From SZUA-186 sp041552135 (lineage in GTDB: Bacteria; Pseudomonadota; Gammaproteobacteria; UBA9214), in contig JBFELL010000050.1 in NCBI GenBank assembly GCA_041552135.1, positions 1 through 16,175 of the forward strand: DNA of 16,175 bases, read 5' to 3'. The notes under the pieces were generated by a model. That model was not told where the DNA came from. It searched no databases and saw only the letters and a list, made by a program, of their open reading frames with translations. A program made the translations under genes and the position numbers. Each line of letters begins with the position of its first letter. Positions within the stretch are counted from its first letter, which is position 1. Positions 9,001 to 15,713 of the stretch are shown one piece after another.

Positions 9001-9471
9001 CGCGGCAAGACCATACACCTCATGCTGGAAAACCTGGCCAGTCACCCGGAATCGGACAGCGAGGCACTGTACCGCTCGGTTGCCGGGGCGTTGCAGCACG
9101 ACCCCGGCGAGCCTGAACTGCAGGCCTGCTGGCAGGAGGCCCTGCGGACATACCGCTCGACGACATTCGCGGAGCTGTTCGATCCGCGGCAGCATGAGCA
9201 GGCATTCAGCGAAGTCCCGGTGCAGTACCTGGATGGCGAGCGGCTGGTCTACGGCATCATCGACCGCCTGGTACTGCAACCGGGCCGTGTACTGGTCATC
9301 GATTACAAGACGCACCGCAGCGCGACGCCCGAGACCATCCCGGCGCTGGTCGAACACTATCAGGGCCAGATGCGGCTGTATGTCGAGGCGGCCACGCGTC
9401 TGTGGCCGGAGCGTGAGATCAAACCCTGCCTGCTGTTCACCGCCTGCGGTACGCTGGCAGCGGTCAATTAG
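6085..9471 (+). CDS. AddA/RecB-like UvrD-family helicase–nuclease
   Basis: A 1128-residue superfamily 1A helicase fused to a RecB-type nuclease, expected to process double-strand DNA ends for recombination together with the AddB-like partner. Visible motifs: Walker A ASAGTGKT at residues 23-30, motif Ia VTFTRKAAAEM just after it, Walker B VDEFQDT around 402-403, motif III VGDTKQSIYGFRRA from about 436, motif V TIHGSKGLE near 792-800, and motif VI YVAMTRAR at 868-875. The C-terminus has the nuclease signature GIIDRLV (D1060) and VIDYKTHR (D1073, K1075). The ATG at 6085 is chosen because it overlaps the upstream stop as ATGA and leaves the usual short lead before Walker A; an earlier in-frame start at 6025 would lie inside the previous gene. 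This gene looks fully intact even though its partner is interrupted. Confidence 0.93.
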   Translation: MTGRNGADALQATDPAANASVHASAGTGKTWLLTTRIIRLLLAGARPDGILAVTFTRKAAAEMQQRVTERLRELMGASPGDLDRLLAQCGIERTAATRTRARQLYEELLFHPYPLRTTTFHAFCQELLQRFPLEAGVTPGFVIGESTALLEQTAREALVAETAQDPDGAVARALDELVERCGGLANADTALKSFLAQRSDWWAWIQGKPDAFRHASERLGTLLGADAASDPLPAFPPAALRGHLQEFASLLARHATATNTRQADALARALQPGVTPAACLEAVTPVFFKTDGEPRARKASKAQCKSLGQAGEDRLLALHRDITAVLRDFGDRRARHNTLRTGLVWYTAGMQLLAHYQRIKQEQRVLDFADLEWRACELLNRSDHASWVQYKLDARIEHLLVDEFQDTNPTQWRLLLPLLQELAAGSDERNRSVFLVGDTKQSIYGFRRAKPALMNEASRWLQEHLDAGGYPLDASRRSARAIMDGVNAVFGQPPLHDLLCGFNPHDTHLDDMHGRVEILPLLPSDPPDDTADDGAGLRNPLASPRVVSENRGYYNEGRMIAAKIRELIEGRTLVTNDGCSRPVHYGDIMLLLRQRTHAAAYETALRDCGIPYLSAGKSLLLETLEVRDLEALLNLLVSPYDNLALAQVLRSPLFGLDSEALLPLAALPLGTWYERLATLAARGESAYATVYRMLEHWRSLAGQVPVHDLLDRIYHEADVLQRYLAAYPATLQPRVRASLTRFIELALELDHGRYPSLPRFLEQLTRLRQSERDQPEEGTPDDAGSQRVRLMTIHGSKGLESPVVFIADAAATASDRGAWSALVDWPPAADRPAHFLLAGSKALRDTVTQRLIEAQAREAAREDANLLYVAMTRARQYLFISGTQSPRSRDTGWYATVRAAAADWETRAAGNPVIESGSPPLPSARPQRVTPVIEIDPRLAEPVTLPCVCQQIAPSHSAQAGTWEDGDADGRERGKTIHLMLENLASHPESDSEALYRSVAGALQHDPGEPELQACWQEALRTYRSTTFAELFDPRQHEQAFSEVPVQYLDGERLVYGIIDRLVLQPGRVLVIDYKTHRSATPETIPALVEHYQGQMRLYVEAATRLWPEREIKPCLLFTACGTLAAVN

Positions 9472-9504
9472 TCTGTTCGTCGGGTTGCCCTGCGACTGTG
9501 AACT

Positions 9505-9542
9505 GTAGGTCGGGTGAGGCGCGACAGCGCCGTAAGCCGACA
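9505..9542. repeat. GTAGGTCGGGT-type intergenic hairpin repeat
   Basis: The stretch starts GTAGGTCGGGTGAGGCGC and runs through GACA to GCGCCGTAAGCCGACAC. It folds with inner stem GGCGC/GCGCC (9518-9522 with 9527-9531, loop GACA) and outer stem GTCGG/CCGAC (9509-9513 with 9537-9541), with an asymmetric bulge between. I recognise this as resembling a dispersed palindrome of the form GTCGGGTTA...GCGC...TAACCCGAC seen between genes in many proteobacteria. It sits 33 bp after the AddA-like stop, where it could also act as a 3' end stabiliser. It has no T-run, so it is not a classic terminator. Confidence 0.6.
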
Positions 9543-9560
9543 CGGGCGCTTACCCGGCTG

Positions 9561-9569
9561 TGCTAACAT
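9561..9569 (+). promoter_or_regulatory. Extended -10 promoter candidate for the thioredoxin gene
   Basis: TGC followed by TAACAT (9564-9569) forms an extended -10 element, TAACAT matching TATAAT at 4 of 6. No good -35 is seen at normal spacing. Transcription would start near 9576, just before the Shine–Dalgarno-like AGAGG at 9586-9590. It would let the thioredoxin be expressed apart from the upstream repair genes. Confidence 0.45.
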
Positions 9570-9601
9570 GTTGCCCCGTTTTGCGAGAGGATTACGGTGC
9601 C

Positions 9602-10465
9602 ATGGCAGAATCACCGCACATCGCCAACGTCACCGGTGCGACCTTTGACGAGCAGGTCATCGCACAGTCGCACCGCGTCCCGGTACTGGTCGATTACTGG
9701 GCCGAGTGGTGCGGGCCGTGCCAGATGCAGTTACCGGTATTACTGAAACTGGTCGAGGAGCATGCCGGCCGCTTGCTCCTGGCCAAGGTCAACACCGACG
9801 AGGAACGCGGGCTGGCCCGCGAGCACGGTATCCGCAGCCTGCCTACCATGCGCCTGTACCGCAACGGCGAAATCGTCGAGGAGATCCTCGGGGCGCAGAC
9901 GGAATCGACACTGCGCATCACCCTCGACCGCCATATCGACCGGCCCTCGGATTCGCTGCGTGAGGCCGCGCTGGAACAGCACCGCCAGGGTGACACGGCA
10001 GCCGCCATCGGGCAGCTCGAGCGGATTATTGCCGAGGACCCTTCGAATACCCGCGCCGCGCTGGACCTGGTCGAACTGAATCTCGCGGCCGGCAGGCGGG
10101 AGGCCGCGGAGGCCGGCTACGCGGCGCTGCCGCGCGATGTGCGGGACGAATCCGATGGCACACGACTGCGCGCCCTGCTGGATTTTTCCGCCATCGCGGA
10201 CCGCGCCGGCGACAGGGCCGGGCTGGAGCAGCGCCTGCAGGCCACGCCCGGGGATGTCGAGTCACGCTACCGGCTTGGCGCCATGCAGGTGCTCTCGGGT
10301 GAATACGAGGCCGCGATGCAGGCCTTCATGGAAATCATCCGGCGGGACCGCGCGTTCCGCGATGATGCCGGCCGCAAGGCACTGCTGTCGGTATTCGACC
10401 TGCTTGGCAACGACCATGAACTGGTCGGCAGTTACCGACGCAAGCTGTTCAACGCCATGCACTGA
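9602..10465 (+). CDS. YbbN/CnoX-type thioredoxin with TPR-like C-terminal domain
   Basis: This 287-residue cytoplasmic protein has an N-terminal thioredoxin fold with active site WCGPC (C37, C40) and the cis-proline motif SLPT at P81. A helical tail from about residue 118 shows tetratricopeptide-like repeats (EQHRQGDTAAAIGQLERII; GAMQVLSGEYEAAMQAFMEI). That layout is the YbbN/CnoX family, which in E. coli acts as a chaperone-linked thioredoxin that protects client proteins from oxidation and hands them to GroEL/DnaK. E. coli CnoX lacks the first active-site Cys; this one keeps CxxC, so it may also be a true reductase. The ATG at 9602 is preferred, with AGAGG 11 bp upstream; a GTG at 9560 would add 14 unlikely residues. 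It is convergent with dsbC. Confidence 0.92.
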   Translation: MAESPHIANVTGATFDEQVIAQSHRVPVLVDYWAEWCGPCQMQLPVLLKLVEEHAGRLLLAKVNTDEERGLAREHGIRSLPTMRLYRNGEIVEEILGAQTESTLRITLDRHIDRPSDSLREAALEQHRQGDTAAAIGQLERIIAEDPSNTRAALDLVELNLAAGRREAAEAGYAALPRDVRDESDGTRLRALLDFSAIADRAGDRAGLEQRLQATPGDVESRYRLGAMQVLSGEYEAAMQAFMEIIRRDRAFRDDAGRKALLSVFDLLGNDHELVGSYRRKLFNAMH

Positions 10466-10502
10466 GGTCCCGGCTGCGGCTGTCGCCGCGTGCCGGCAGG
10501 AG

Positions 10503-10525
10503 CCGGGCCGTGTGCCACGACCCGG
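10503..10525. terminator. Hairpin between convergent thioredoxin and dsbC genes
   Basis: CCGGGCCGTG (10503-10512) and CACGACCCGG (10516-10525) are inverted repeats with one mismatch in ten and a 3-nt loop. The place, between two convergent stops 72 bp apart, suits a bidirectional terminator. There is no T-run on either side, so intrinsic termination would be weak; the role is inferred from position. Confidence 0.4.
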
Positions 10526-10537
10526 TCCGCGGGGGAT

Positions 10538-11266
10538 TTACAGCTTCGAATCGAGTGCGACGGCGAGCTTGTCGGCCGACACATAGCCCGGCAGCATCTC
10601 ACCGTCGGCAAGCACGATCGCCGGCGTGCCGCGCAGCCCCATGGTCTCGCCCAGCTTGAGGTGTTCCCCGACGGGGTTGTTGCAGTCCTTGCTTCCGGAA
10701 AGCTCTTCACCTGCCTTGGCACGCGTCAGGGCATCCTGGTGGTCGTCTTCACACCAGACGGCAACGGCCTTGTAATAGGAGGGCGTATTGATACCGCTGC
10801 GGGGAAACATCACGTAGCGCACGGTGATGCCACGCGCGTTGTACTGGTCGATCTCGCTGTGCATCTTGCGGCAGTAGGTGCAGTCGATATCGGTAAAGAC
10901 GGTGATCTCGTGCTTTGCGGTCTTCGCCGGAAAGACAATCATGTTGTCGACACCGAGCCCGTCAATTGCCGTTGTACGGATCTGCTTGCGTCGCTCCTCG
11001 CTGAGATCGACACGGGTCTTCACGTCGATCAGGTTGCCCTGCAGCAGGTACCTGCCATCGTTGCTGATGTAGAAGAGACGCGAGCCCAGCTGCACCTCCG
11101 ATACTCCGTCTATCGGGGACGGCTGTATGGACTGTACCGGGAGACCAGGCAGCGTCTCACCGAGTGCATTGCGGATTGTCTGTTCCGTCCCGGGGCCTGC
11201 CAGGACATGACCGGCCGAGAGCAGGGCAAACAGCGGGAGAAGCAGGGGGATCATTGATCGTTTCAT
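10538..11266 (-). CDS. dsbC: Thiol:disulfide isomerase DsbC
   Basis: DsbC is the periplasmic isomerase that rearranges wrong disulfides and is kept reduced by DsbD. The 242-residue precursor begins with a Sec signal peptide (MKRSMIPLLLPLFALLSAGHVLA, likely cleaved after A23; shown here as two parts MKRSMIPLLL and PLFALLSAGHVLA). An N-terminal dimerisation domain follows to about residue 100, then a thioredoxin fold with active site CTYC (C129, C132) and cis-Pro in GTPAIV (P215). C172 and C195 match the second, structural disulfide of E. coli DsbC. The active-site dipeptide is TY rather than E. coli GY. It lies downstream of xerD on the same strand, the xerD–dsbC order also found in E. coli; recJ, next there, is absent. 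The start at 11266 has only a weak GGA element upstream; M5 is an alternative. Confidence 0.95.
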   Translation of the reverse strand: MKRSMIPLLLPLFALLSAGHVLAGPGTEQTIRNALGETLPGLPVQSIQPSPIDGVSEVQLGSRLFYISNDGRYLLQGNLIDVKTRVDLSEERRKQIRTTAIDGLGVDNMIVFPAKTAKHEITVFTDIDCTYCRKMHSEIDQYNARGITVRYVMFPRSGINTPSYYKAVAVWCEDDHQDALTRAKAGEELSGSKDCNNPVGEHLKLGETMGLRGTPAIVLADGEMLPGYVSADKLAVALDSKL

Positions 11267-11318
11267 AGTGTTTCCATGTGGCTACGGATGCGTTTCATTG
11301 AATTGTGACAGCGCGGAC

Positions 11319-11338
11319 CTGCCATGAGTTCACGGCAG
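11319..11338. promoter_or_regulatory. Palindrome in the xerD–dsbC spacer
   Basis: CTGCCATGAGTTCACGGCAG is an inverted repeat of nine pairs (one G·T) around a 2-nt centre, in the 94-bp gap between the xerD stop and the dsbC start. It could be an RNA hairpin limiting read-through from xerD into dsbC, or a protein-binding site. No U-tract follows. I see no clear dsbC promoter in the rest of this gap. Confidence 0.35.
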
Positions 11339-11360
11339 ATGTGGCCGGTGCATACTGGAT

Positions 11361-12308
11361 TCAACCTCGGGGATGATGCCGGGCATGCAGGTCCTTCAGG
11401 CGCTCGCGTGCCACATGAGTATATATCTGCGTGGTCGACAGGTCACTATGTCCCAGCAGCATCTGGACCACACGCAAATCCGCACCGTGATTGAGCAGAT
11501 GTGTGGCAAAGGCATGCCGCAGGGTATGCGGCGAGAGCTTCTTGCCGATGCCCGCCTTGAGGGCATAGTGTCGCAGTCGATACCAGAATGCCTGACGGGT
11601 CATGGCCTTGCCGCGCCGCGTGATGAACAGCTCCCGCGCCGCGGCCTCACCGGCCATTGCCGGCCGGCTGTCATCGAGGTATTGCTGCAGCCAGTCGGCC
11701 GCCTCGTCGCCCAGCGGCACCAGGCGCTCCTTGCTGCCCTTGCCCATCAGCTTCACCACGCCCTGGACAAGGTTTACCTGGTCCGTGTGCACCCCGACCA
11801 GCTCCGACACCCGCAGGCCGCAGGCATACAGCAGCTCGAGCATTGCCCGGTCGCGCAGGCCCAGCGTATCCGCGGTATCGGGCGCCGCCAGCAGGGCCTC
11901 GACCTCTTGCTCGCTGAGTGAATCGGGCAGCGGCCGGCCGATGCGCGGCGTGTCGATGCGGGCGCTGGGGTCTTCCGCCAGGCGTCCCTCGCGTATCTGG
12001 TAACGGTAGAAACGCCGCAGGGATGACAGCAACCGCGCGGTGGTGCGGGGCCTGGCGCCCTCGCCGACCCGCAGCGTCAGGTAGTCGAGCAGGTCCTGGC
12101 GGCGGGCCGTGAGCAGGTGTCGATTCCCTGCGGTTGCGAGCCAGGCGGCCAGCCGGTTCAGGTCGTTGCGGTAGGCCGTCAGGGTGTTCTCGCTCAAGCC
12201 CCGTTCCATCCAGAGGGCATCGAGAAAGCGTTCGATCGCCGTGCGATCGGCCGCATCGACGGCATCCGCCGCAGCCGACAGCGCACCTGATCCGGCGACA
12301 GCCGCCAC
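11361..12308 (-). CDS. xerD: Site-specific tyrosine recombinase XerD
   Basis: XerD acts with XerC at dif to resolve chromosome dimers under FtsK control. The N-terminal SAM-like DNA-binding domain starts at AIERFLDALWMERGLSENTL. The catalytic set is complete, numbered from the start chosen here: R166 in GLRVSE, K190 in GKGSK, H261 and R264 in SPHTLRH, H287 in LGHSD, and nucleophile Y296 in TQIYTH. The ending LHARHHPRG and the NHGADLRVVQMLLGHSDLS block are typical of XerD rather than XerC or a phage integrase. No ATG fits the family start; GTG at 12308 gives 315 residues, slightly longer than the usual ~298, and begins 13 bp after the slipin stop. Earlier in-frame starts would overlap slipin. 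Its ribosome binding site is weak, so translation may be coupled to slipin. Confidence 0.93.
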   Translation of the reverse strand: MAAVAGSGALSAAADAVDAADRTAIERFLDALWMERGLSENTLTAYRNDLNRLAAWLATAGNRHLLTARRQDLLDYLTLRVGEGARPRTTARLLSSLRRFYRYQIREGRLAEDPSARIDTPRIGRPLPDSLSEQEVEALLAAPDTADTLGLRDRAMLELLYACGLRVSELVGVHTDQVNLVQGVVKLMGKGSKERLVPLGDEAADWLQQYLDDSRPAMAGEAAARELFITRRGKAMTRQAFWYRLRHYALKAGIGKKLSPHTLRHAFATHLLNHGADLRVVQMLLGHSDLSTTQIYTHVARERLKDLHARHHPRG

Positions 12309-12321
12309 CCGCCAGCCCGGC

Positions 12322-13080
12322 TCAGCCCTGCGAGCGCGGCAGATTGAACAGGGTGCCGATATTGTCCAGCGGCAGGGGGAAGACGATGGTCGAGCTCTTC
12401 TCGCCGGCAATCTCCGTCAGGGTCTGCAGATACCTGAGCTGCAGCGACTGTGGCGCCGCATTCAGGATCTTTGCCGCCTCGACAAGCTTTACGGCCGCCT
12501 GCATTTCGCCTTCCGCATGAATGACCTTGGCACGCCGCTCGCGTTCGGCCTCGGCCTGGCGTGCAATCGCCCGCACCATACTCTCGTCGATATCGACATG
12601 CTTGATCTCCACGTTCGCCACCTTGATGCCCCAGGCATCAGTCTGCGAGTCGAGTATGGTCTGGATGTCCAGGTTCAGCTTCTCGCGCTCCGCCAGCATG
12701 TCATCGAGTTCGTGCTGGCCCAGCACCGAGCGCAGCGTCGTCTGTGCCAGCTGGCTGGTGGCGGCCAGGAAGTCCTCGACCTGGATGATGGCCTTTTCCG
12801 GATCGATGACCCGGAAGTAGATCACGGCGTTGACCTTGACGGAGACGTTGTCGCGGGAGATGACGTCCTGGCTGGGCACGTCCATGACCACGGTGCGAAG
12901 ATCGACCCGCACCATCTGCTGGATTACCGGGATGACAATGATCAGTCCCGGGCCCTTGACCTTCCAGAAGCGACCGAGCGTGAAGATCACGCCGCGCTCG
13001 TATTCCCGCAGGATGCGAAATGTGTACAGCAGCAGGGCAACCAGAATGATCAGCCCGACAAACATACCTTGGATTGCCAT
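12322..13080 (-). CDS. Slipin (stomatin-like SPFH/Band 7 membrane protein)
   Basis: A 252-residue membrane scaffold protein of the slipin subgroup. One hydrophobic segment (residues about 5-22, GMFVGLIILVALLLYTF) anchors it, followed by the motif REYERGVIFTLGRF that opens the SPFH domain, the long core through PSQDVISRDNVSVKVNAVIY, and a charged, Ala/Glu-rich helix (RQAEAERERRAKVIHAEGE) that drives oligomerisation. It is translated right after the NfeD-type protease: TGA-T-ATG, with a strong AAAGGAG at 13094-13088 as its ribosome binding site inside the end of that gene. In the archaeal pair PH1510/PH1511 the protease cleaves the slipin near its C-terminus, so this is probably both partner and substrate. 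xerD follows 13 bp downstream. Confidence 0.93.
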   Translation of the reverse strand: MAIQGMFVGLIILVALLLYTFRILREYERGVIFTLGRFWKVKGPGLIIVIPVIQQMVRVDLRTVVMDVPSQDVISRDNVSVKVNAVIYFRVIDPEKAIIQVEDFLAATSQLAQTTLRSVLGQHELDDMLAEREKLNLDIQTILDSQTDAWGIKVANVEIKHVDIDESMVRAIARQAEAERERRAKVIHAEGEMQAAVKLVEAAKILNAAPQSLQLRYLQTLTEIAGEKSSTIVFPLPLDNIGTLFNLPRSQG

Positions 13081-13081
13081 A

Positions 13082-14449
13082 TCAGGACTCCTTTGTTTCC
13101 GGCTGGACCTTCAGCACCAGCCCGTCGACTCCAACAACCCGCACCCTGTCACCACGTTTCAGGGGTACGGCAGATTCCGCCTGCCAGACTTCACCATGCA
13201 CCCGGACCCGCCCGGTGCCGGCCGCGCTCTCGATGATCACGCCCGTGCTGTGCAGCATCTCCTCCTGGCCGCTGACCACCGGCCGGTTGCGGGCCTTGAC
13301 CGCCGCGCCGACCACGAACAGGAAAAAACCGGCACTGATGACCGACAGCGACAGGATCAGCGGCAGTGACACCGCGTAGCCGGTACCGCCCTTGTCGAAC
13401 AGGATGACCGAACCGATCACAAAGGCGATGACTCCGCCGAAGCCGAGGGCGCCGAAGCTTGGCACGAACACCTCGGCGAGCATGAACATGATACCCAGTG
13501 CCAGCAAGGCGAGTCCGGCATAGTTCACCGGCAGGATCTGGAAGGCATACAGCGCCAGCACCAGACTGATGGCGCCGGCGACCCCGGGCAGCACATAACC
13601 CGGGTTGGCGAACTCGAAGAACAGACCGTAGATACCGATCAGCATGAGCACATAGGCGACGTTCGGATCGGTGATCACGGCCAGCAGGCGACTGCGCCAG
13701 TCCGGCTCGACCGGCACCAGCTGCATCCCGGTGGTATCGAGTGTCACGCTCTCGCCCATGATCGTGACTTCCCTGCCCTGCAGCTGCCCGAGCAGATCCG
13801 TCATGCCGGTTGCCACGATATCGACCACGCCCATCTCAATGGCCTCGTCGGCCGCCAGGCTGACCCCCTCGCGCACGGCCTGTTCGGCCCATTCCATGTT
13901 GCGGTTGCGCATGCGCGCCAGACCGCGGATATAGGCCGCGGCATCGTTGATACGCTTGCGCTCCATGGCATCGCCATTGTCCGTTGCGCCGCCATCTTCA
14001 CTGTCCTTGCCGGTCAGTTTGTCGGGATCCGGCAGGCCGCCAATCTCGACCGGCGTCGCGGCACCGAGATTGGTACCCGGCGTCATGGCGGCAACGTGGC
14101 TGGCATAGAGGATGTAGGTGCCTGCACTGGCCGCGCGCGCCCCGCCGGGCGTGACATAACTGACGACGGGCACCGTGGACACCAGGATGTCCTGGATGAT
14201 TTCACGCATCGCGGTGTCAAGGCCGCCCGGCGTATCCATGCGCAGGATCACCAGTTGCGAGCGGTGCTCGCGCGCATGTTCGATGCCACGGTGGATGTAG
14301 TCGCTGGTCGCCGGGCCAATGGCACCCTCGATGTCCAGCACCACGGCCGTACGCGAGTCGGCCGCCGGGTACCAGACCGGCGCCAGCAGCAGGACAGCGA
14401 ATAACAGCTTCGTTATCCAGGGATTCCCGTGTCGTATCTGTTGGCTCAT
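13082..14449 (-). CDS. NfeD-family membrane-bound ClpP-class serine protease
   Basis: A 455-residue protein of the long NfeD type (NfeD1b/PH1510-like). An N-terminal hydrophobic signal (residues 13-27) precedes a ClpP-like protease domain with MDTPGG at 71-76 and the nucleophile Ser in ARAASAG (S108); the likely catalytic base is K165 in ERKRINDAA, by comparison with the Ser–Lys dyad of PH1510. From about 255 to 385 there are several transmembrane segments (for example VAYVLMLIGIYGLFFEF, GALGFGGVIAFVIGSVIL, LILSLSVISAGFFLFVVGA), and the C-terminal 60 residues form the OB-fold NfeD domain. It sits directly upstream of slipin and nearly abuts it, the conserved pairing for this family, which suggests membrane quality control. 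No clear Shine–Dalgarno precedes the ATG at 14449; an in-frame TAA lies just upstream. Confidence 0.93.
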   Translation of the reverse strand: MSQQIRHGNPWITKLLFAVLLLAPVWYPAADSRTAVVLDIEGAIGPATSDYIHRGIEHAREHRSQLVILRMDTPGGLDTAMREIIQDILVSTVPVVSYVTPGGARAASAGTYILYASHVAAMTPGTNLGAATPVEIGGLPDPDKLTGKDSEDGGATDNGDAMERKRINDAAAYIRGLARMRNRNMEWAEQAVREGVSLAADEAIEMGVVDIVATGMTDLLGQLQGREVTIMGESVTLDTTGMQLVPVEPDWRSRLLAVITDPNVAYVLMLIGIYGLFFEFANPGYVLPGVAGAISLVLALYAFQILPVNYAGLALLALGIMFMLAEVFVPSFGALGFGGVIAFVIGSVILFDKGGTGYAVSLPLILSLSVISAGFFLFVVGAAVKARNRPVVSGQEEMLHSTGVIIESAAGTGRVRVHGEVWQAESAVPLKRGDRVRVVGVDGLVLKVQPETKES

Positions 14450-14458
14450 CTGGGCTTT

Positions 14459-14487
14459 ACATTAGCACAAACAGTCGTGCCTAATGT
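14459..14487. promoter_or_regulatory. Inverted repeat in the divergent nfeD / acyltransferase region
   Basis: ACATTAG (14459-14465) and CTAATGT (14481-14487) are perfect 7-bp inverted arms, and the match extends as ACATTAG-CAC against GTGC-CTAATGT with one extra base. Arm centres are 22 bp apart, about two helical turns, as in many dimeric operators. Each arm also contains a TAATGT -10-like box reading outward. The minus-strand copy is preceded by TGC (extended -10), and TTTACA at 14456-14461 resembles a -35 for the plus strand, though 20 bp from TAATGT. A shared promoter/operator for both genes is inferred. Confidence 0.45.
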
Positions 14488-14534
14488 GGTGTATGTCATG
14501 CACGCAGGCCGGCTGCCGCCCCGCTTCAGACCCC

Positions 14535-15713
14535 ATGAACGAAAATCACACTGCGACACCGCACAGGCCGGACCTGCCCGGCATCAGCGAACTGCTGTCA
14601 CTTGTCAGCCGGCTGGTCGGCGAGGTGCATCCCAAGTGGAAGCATATCCGTTTCACCGCGGATACCCTGCTCGAGCGCGAACTGGGACTCGACAGCCTGG
14701 CGCGCATGGAACTGCGTACGCGGATCAGTCGTGAAATGGGGATCGAAGTGGATGAACAGGCCGCCATGAGCGCCACCACGCCCTACGAACTGCTGTGCGC
14801 GATGCACGCAAGCCTCGCCGGGCAGGCCCCGAACGGCCTGCCGCAGATGGCAGGCAGCGATGAAAACCCGGCCGACCTGCTGCTTGGCGAATTCAGCTGC
14901 GACGAGTTACCGCAATCCGACCGGCATTTGCACCACAGCCTCGCCGACTGGCTGTATGCCATCTACTGCTGGCCGGTATTCATTGTGCTGGGCATTATCA
15001 GCTGGTTCGTGGTGGTGCTGACGCCCGGGCGGGGTCTGCGCCAGAAGCTGGGGCGCGGGCTGGCGCGCCTGCTGTTCAGGGCCACCTTCATTCCCCTGAC
15101 CGTCAATGGCAGGGAGCATATCGACCGCGAGCGTTCCCTGGTGATCGTTGCCAATCATGCCAGCTATCTCGACGGCTTCATCGTCACTGCCGCACTGGAT
15201 ATCCCCGTGCATTTCATCGTCAAGGGCGAACTGTCACGCATCCTCATCGTCCGCCTGATACTGCAGCGCTTCGGCGTGGAATTCGTTGACCGTTTCAATG
15301 CACAGCGTGGTGCCAGTTCGGTCCGGCGGATCGCCCGCAAATCGCGCAGAGGTCAGTCGCTGGTGTTCTTTCCGGAGGGTACATTTATCAGCTTTGCCGG
15401 GCTGCAGCCGTTTCGCATGGGTGCCTTCGTCACCGCCGCGCGCAGCGGCACACCGGTGCTGCCGCTGGCCATCGAAGGTGCCCGCAACATCGTTCGCGGT
15501 GACCACTGGTTTCCCCGCCGCGGCCGTATCACGGTCAACATACGGCCGCCCGTCGAACCGCAAGGCAGCAGCTGGCAGGATGCACTGCAGTTGCGCGATG
15601 CGGCGCGCCGGGAGATCGGCGCCTGGTGCGGCGAACCGGACATGATCGAACTGTACGGCCACAGCAAGGCGCAGGCAGCGACCGCGGAGGACGTGGAACA
15701 GCCGGCCGGCTGA
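14535..15713 (+). CDS. Acyl carrier protein–PlsC acyltransferase fusion
   Basis: This 392-residue protein joins two lipid-metabolism modules. Residues about 15-95 are an acyl carrier domain with the phosphopantetheine site GLDSLARME (S54). A linker of about 40 residues leads to a hydrophobic, probably membrane-embedded stretch (137-163). The rest is a PlsC-type acyltransferase with NHASYLD (H208-x4-D213) and FPEGTF (P280, E281, G282). It probably transfers an acyl chain, perhaps straight from its own ACP domain, to lysophosphatidic acid or a similar acceptor at the inner membrane; the substrate is not shown. In larger relatives an AMP-binding ligase precedes this ACP–acyltransferase pair; it is missing here. 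ATG 14535 is preferred over in-frame ATGs at 14484 and 14493, whose extra residues are Cys-rich and unlike the family. No clear Shine–Dalgarno is visible. Confidence 0.85.
   Translation: MNENHTATPHRPDLPGISELLSLVSRLVGEVHPKWKHIRFTADTLLERELGLDSLARMELRTRISREMGIEVDEQAAMSATTPYELLCAMHASLAGQAPNGLPQMAGSDENPADLLLGEFSCDELPQSDRHLHHSLADWLYAIYCWPVFIVLGIISWFVVVLTPGRGLRQKLGRGLARLLFRATFIPLTVNGREHIDRERSLVIVANHASYLDGFIVTAALDIPVHFIVKGELSRILIVRLILQRFGVEFVDRFNAQRGASSVRRIARKSRRGQSLVFFPEGTFISFAGLQPFRMGAFVTAARSGTPVLPLAIEGARNIVRGDHWFPRRGRITVNIRPPVEPQGSSWQDALQLRDAARREIGAWCGEPDMIELYGHSKAQAATAEDVEQPAG

Noticed and set aside
10490..11257. Plus-strand open frame (255 codons) opposite dsbC
   Set aside because: DsbC on the other strand has a signal peptide, CxxC and conserved gene order; this frame has none.
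11361..12308. Tyrosine recombinase as the integrase of a mobile element
   Set aside because: Sequence motifs and the neighbouring dsbC identify housekeeping XerD; no att repeats or phage genes are seen.
12184..13236. Long plus-strand open frame (350 codons) opposite slipin and the xerD start
   Set aside because: It is antisense to the SPFH gene with low-complexity His/Leu/Asp-rich translation; a shadow frame.
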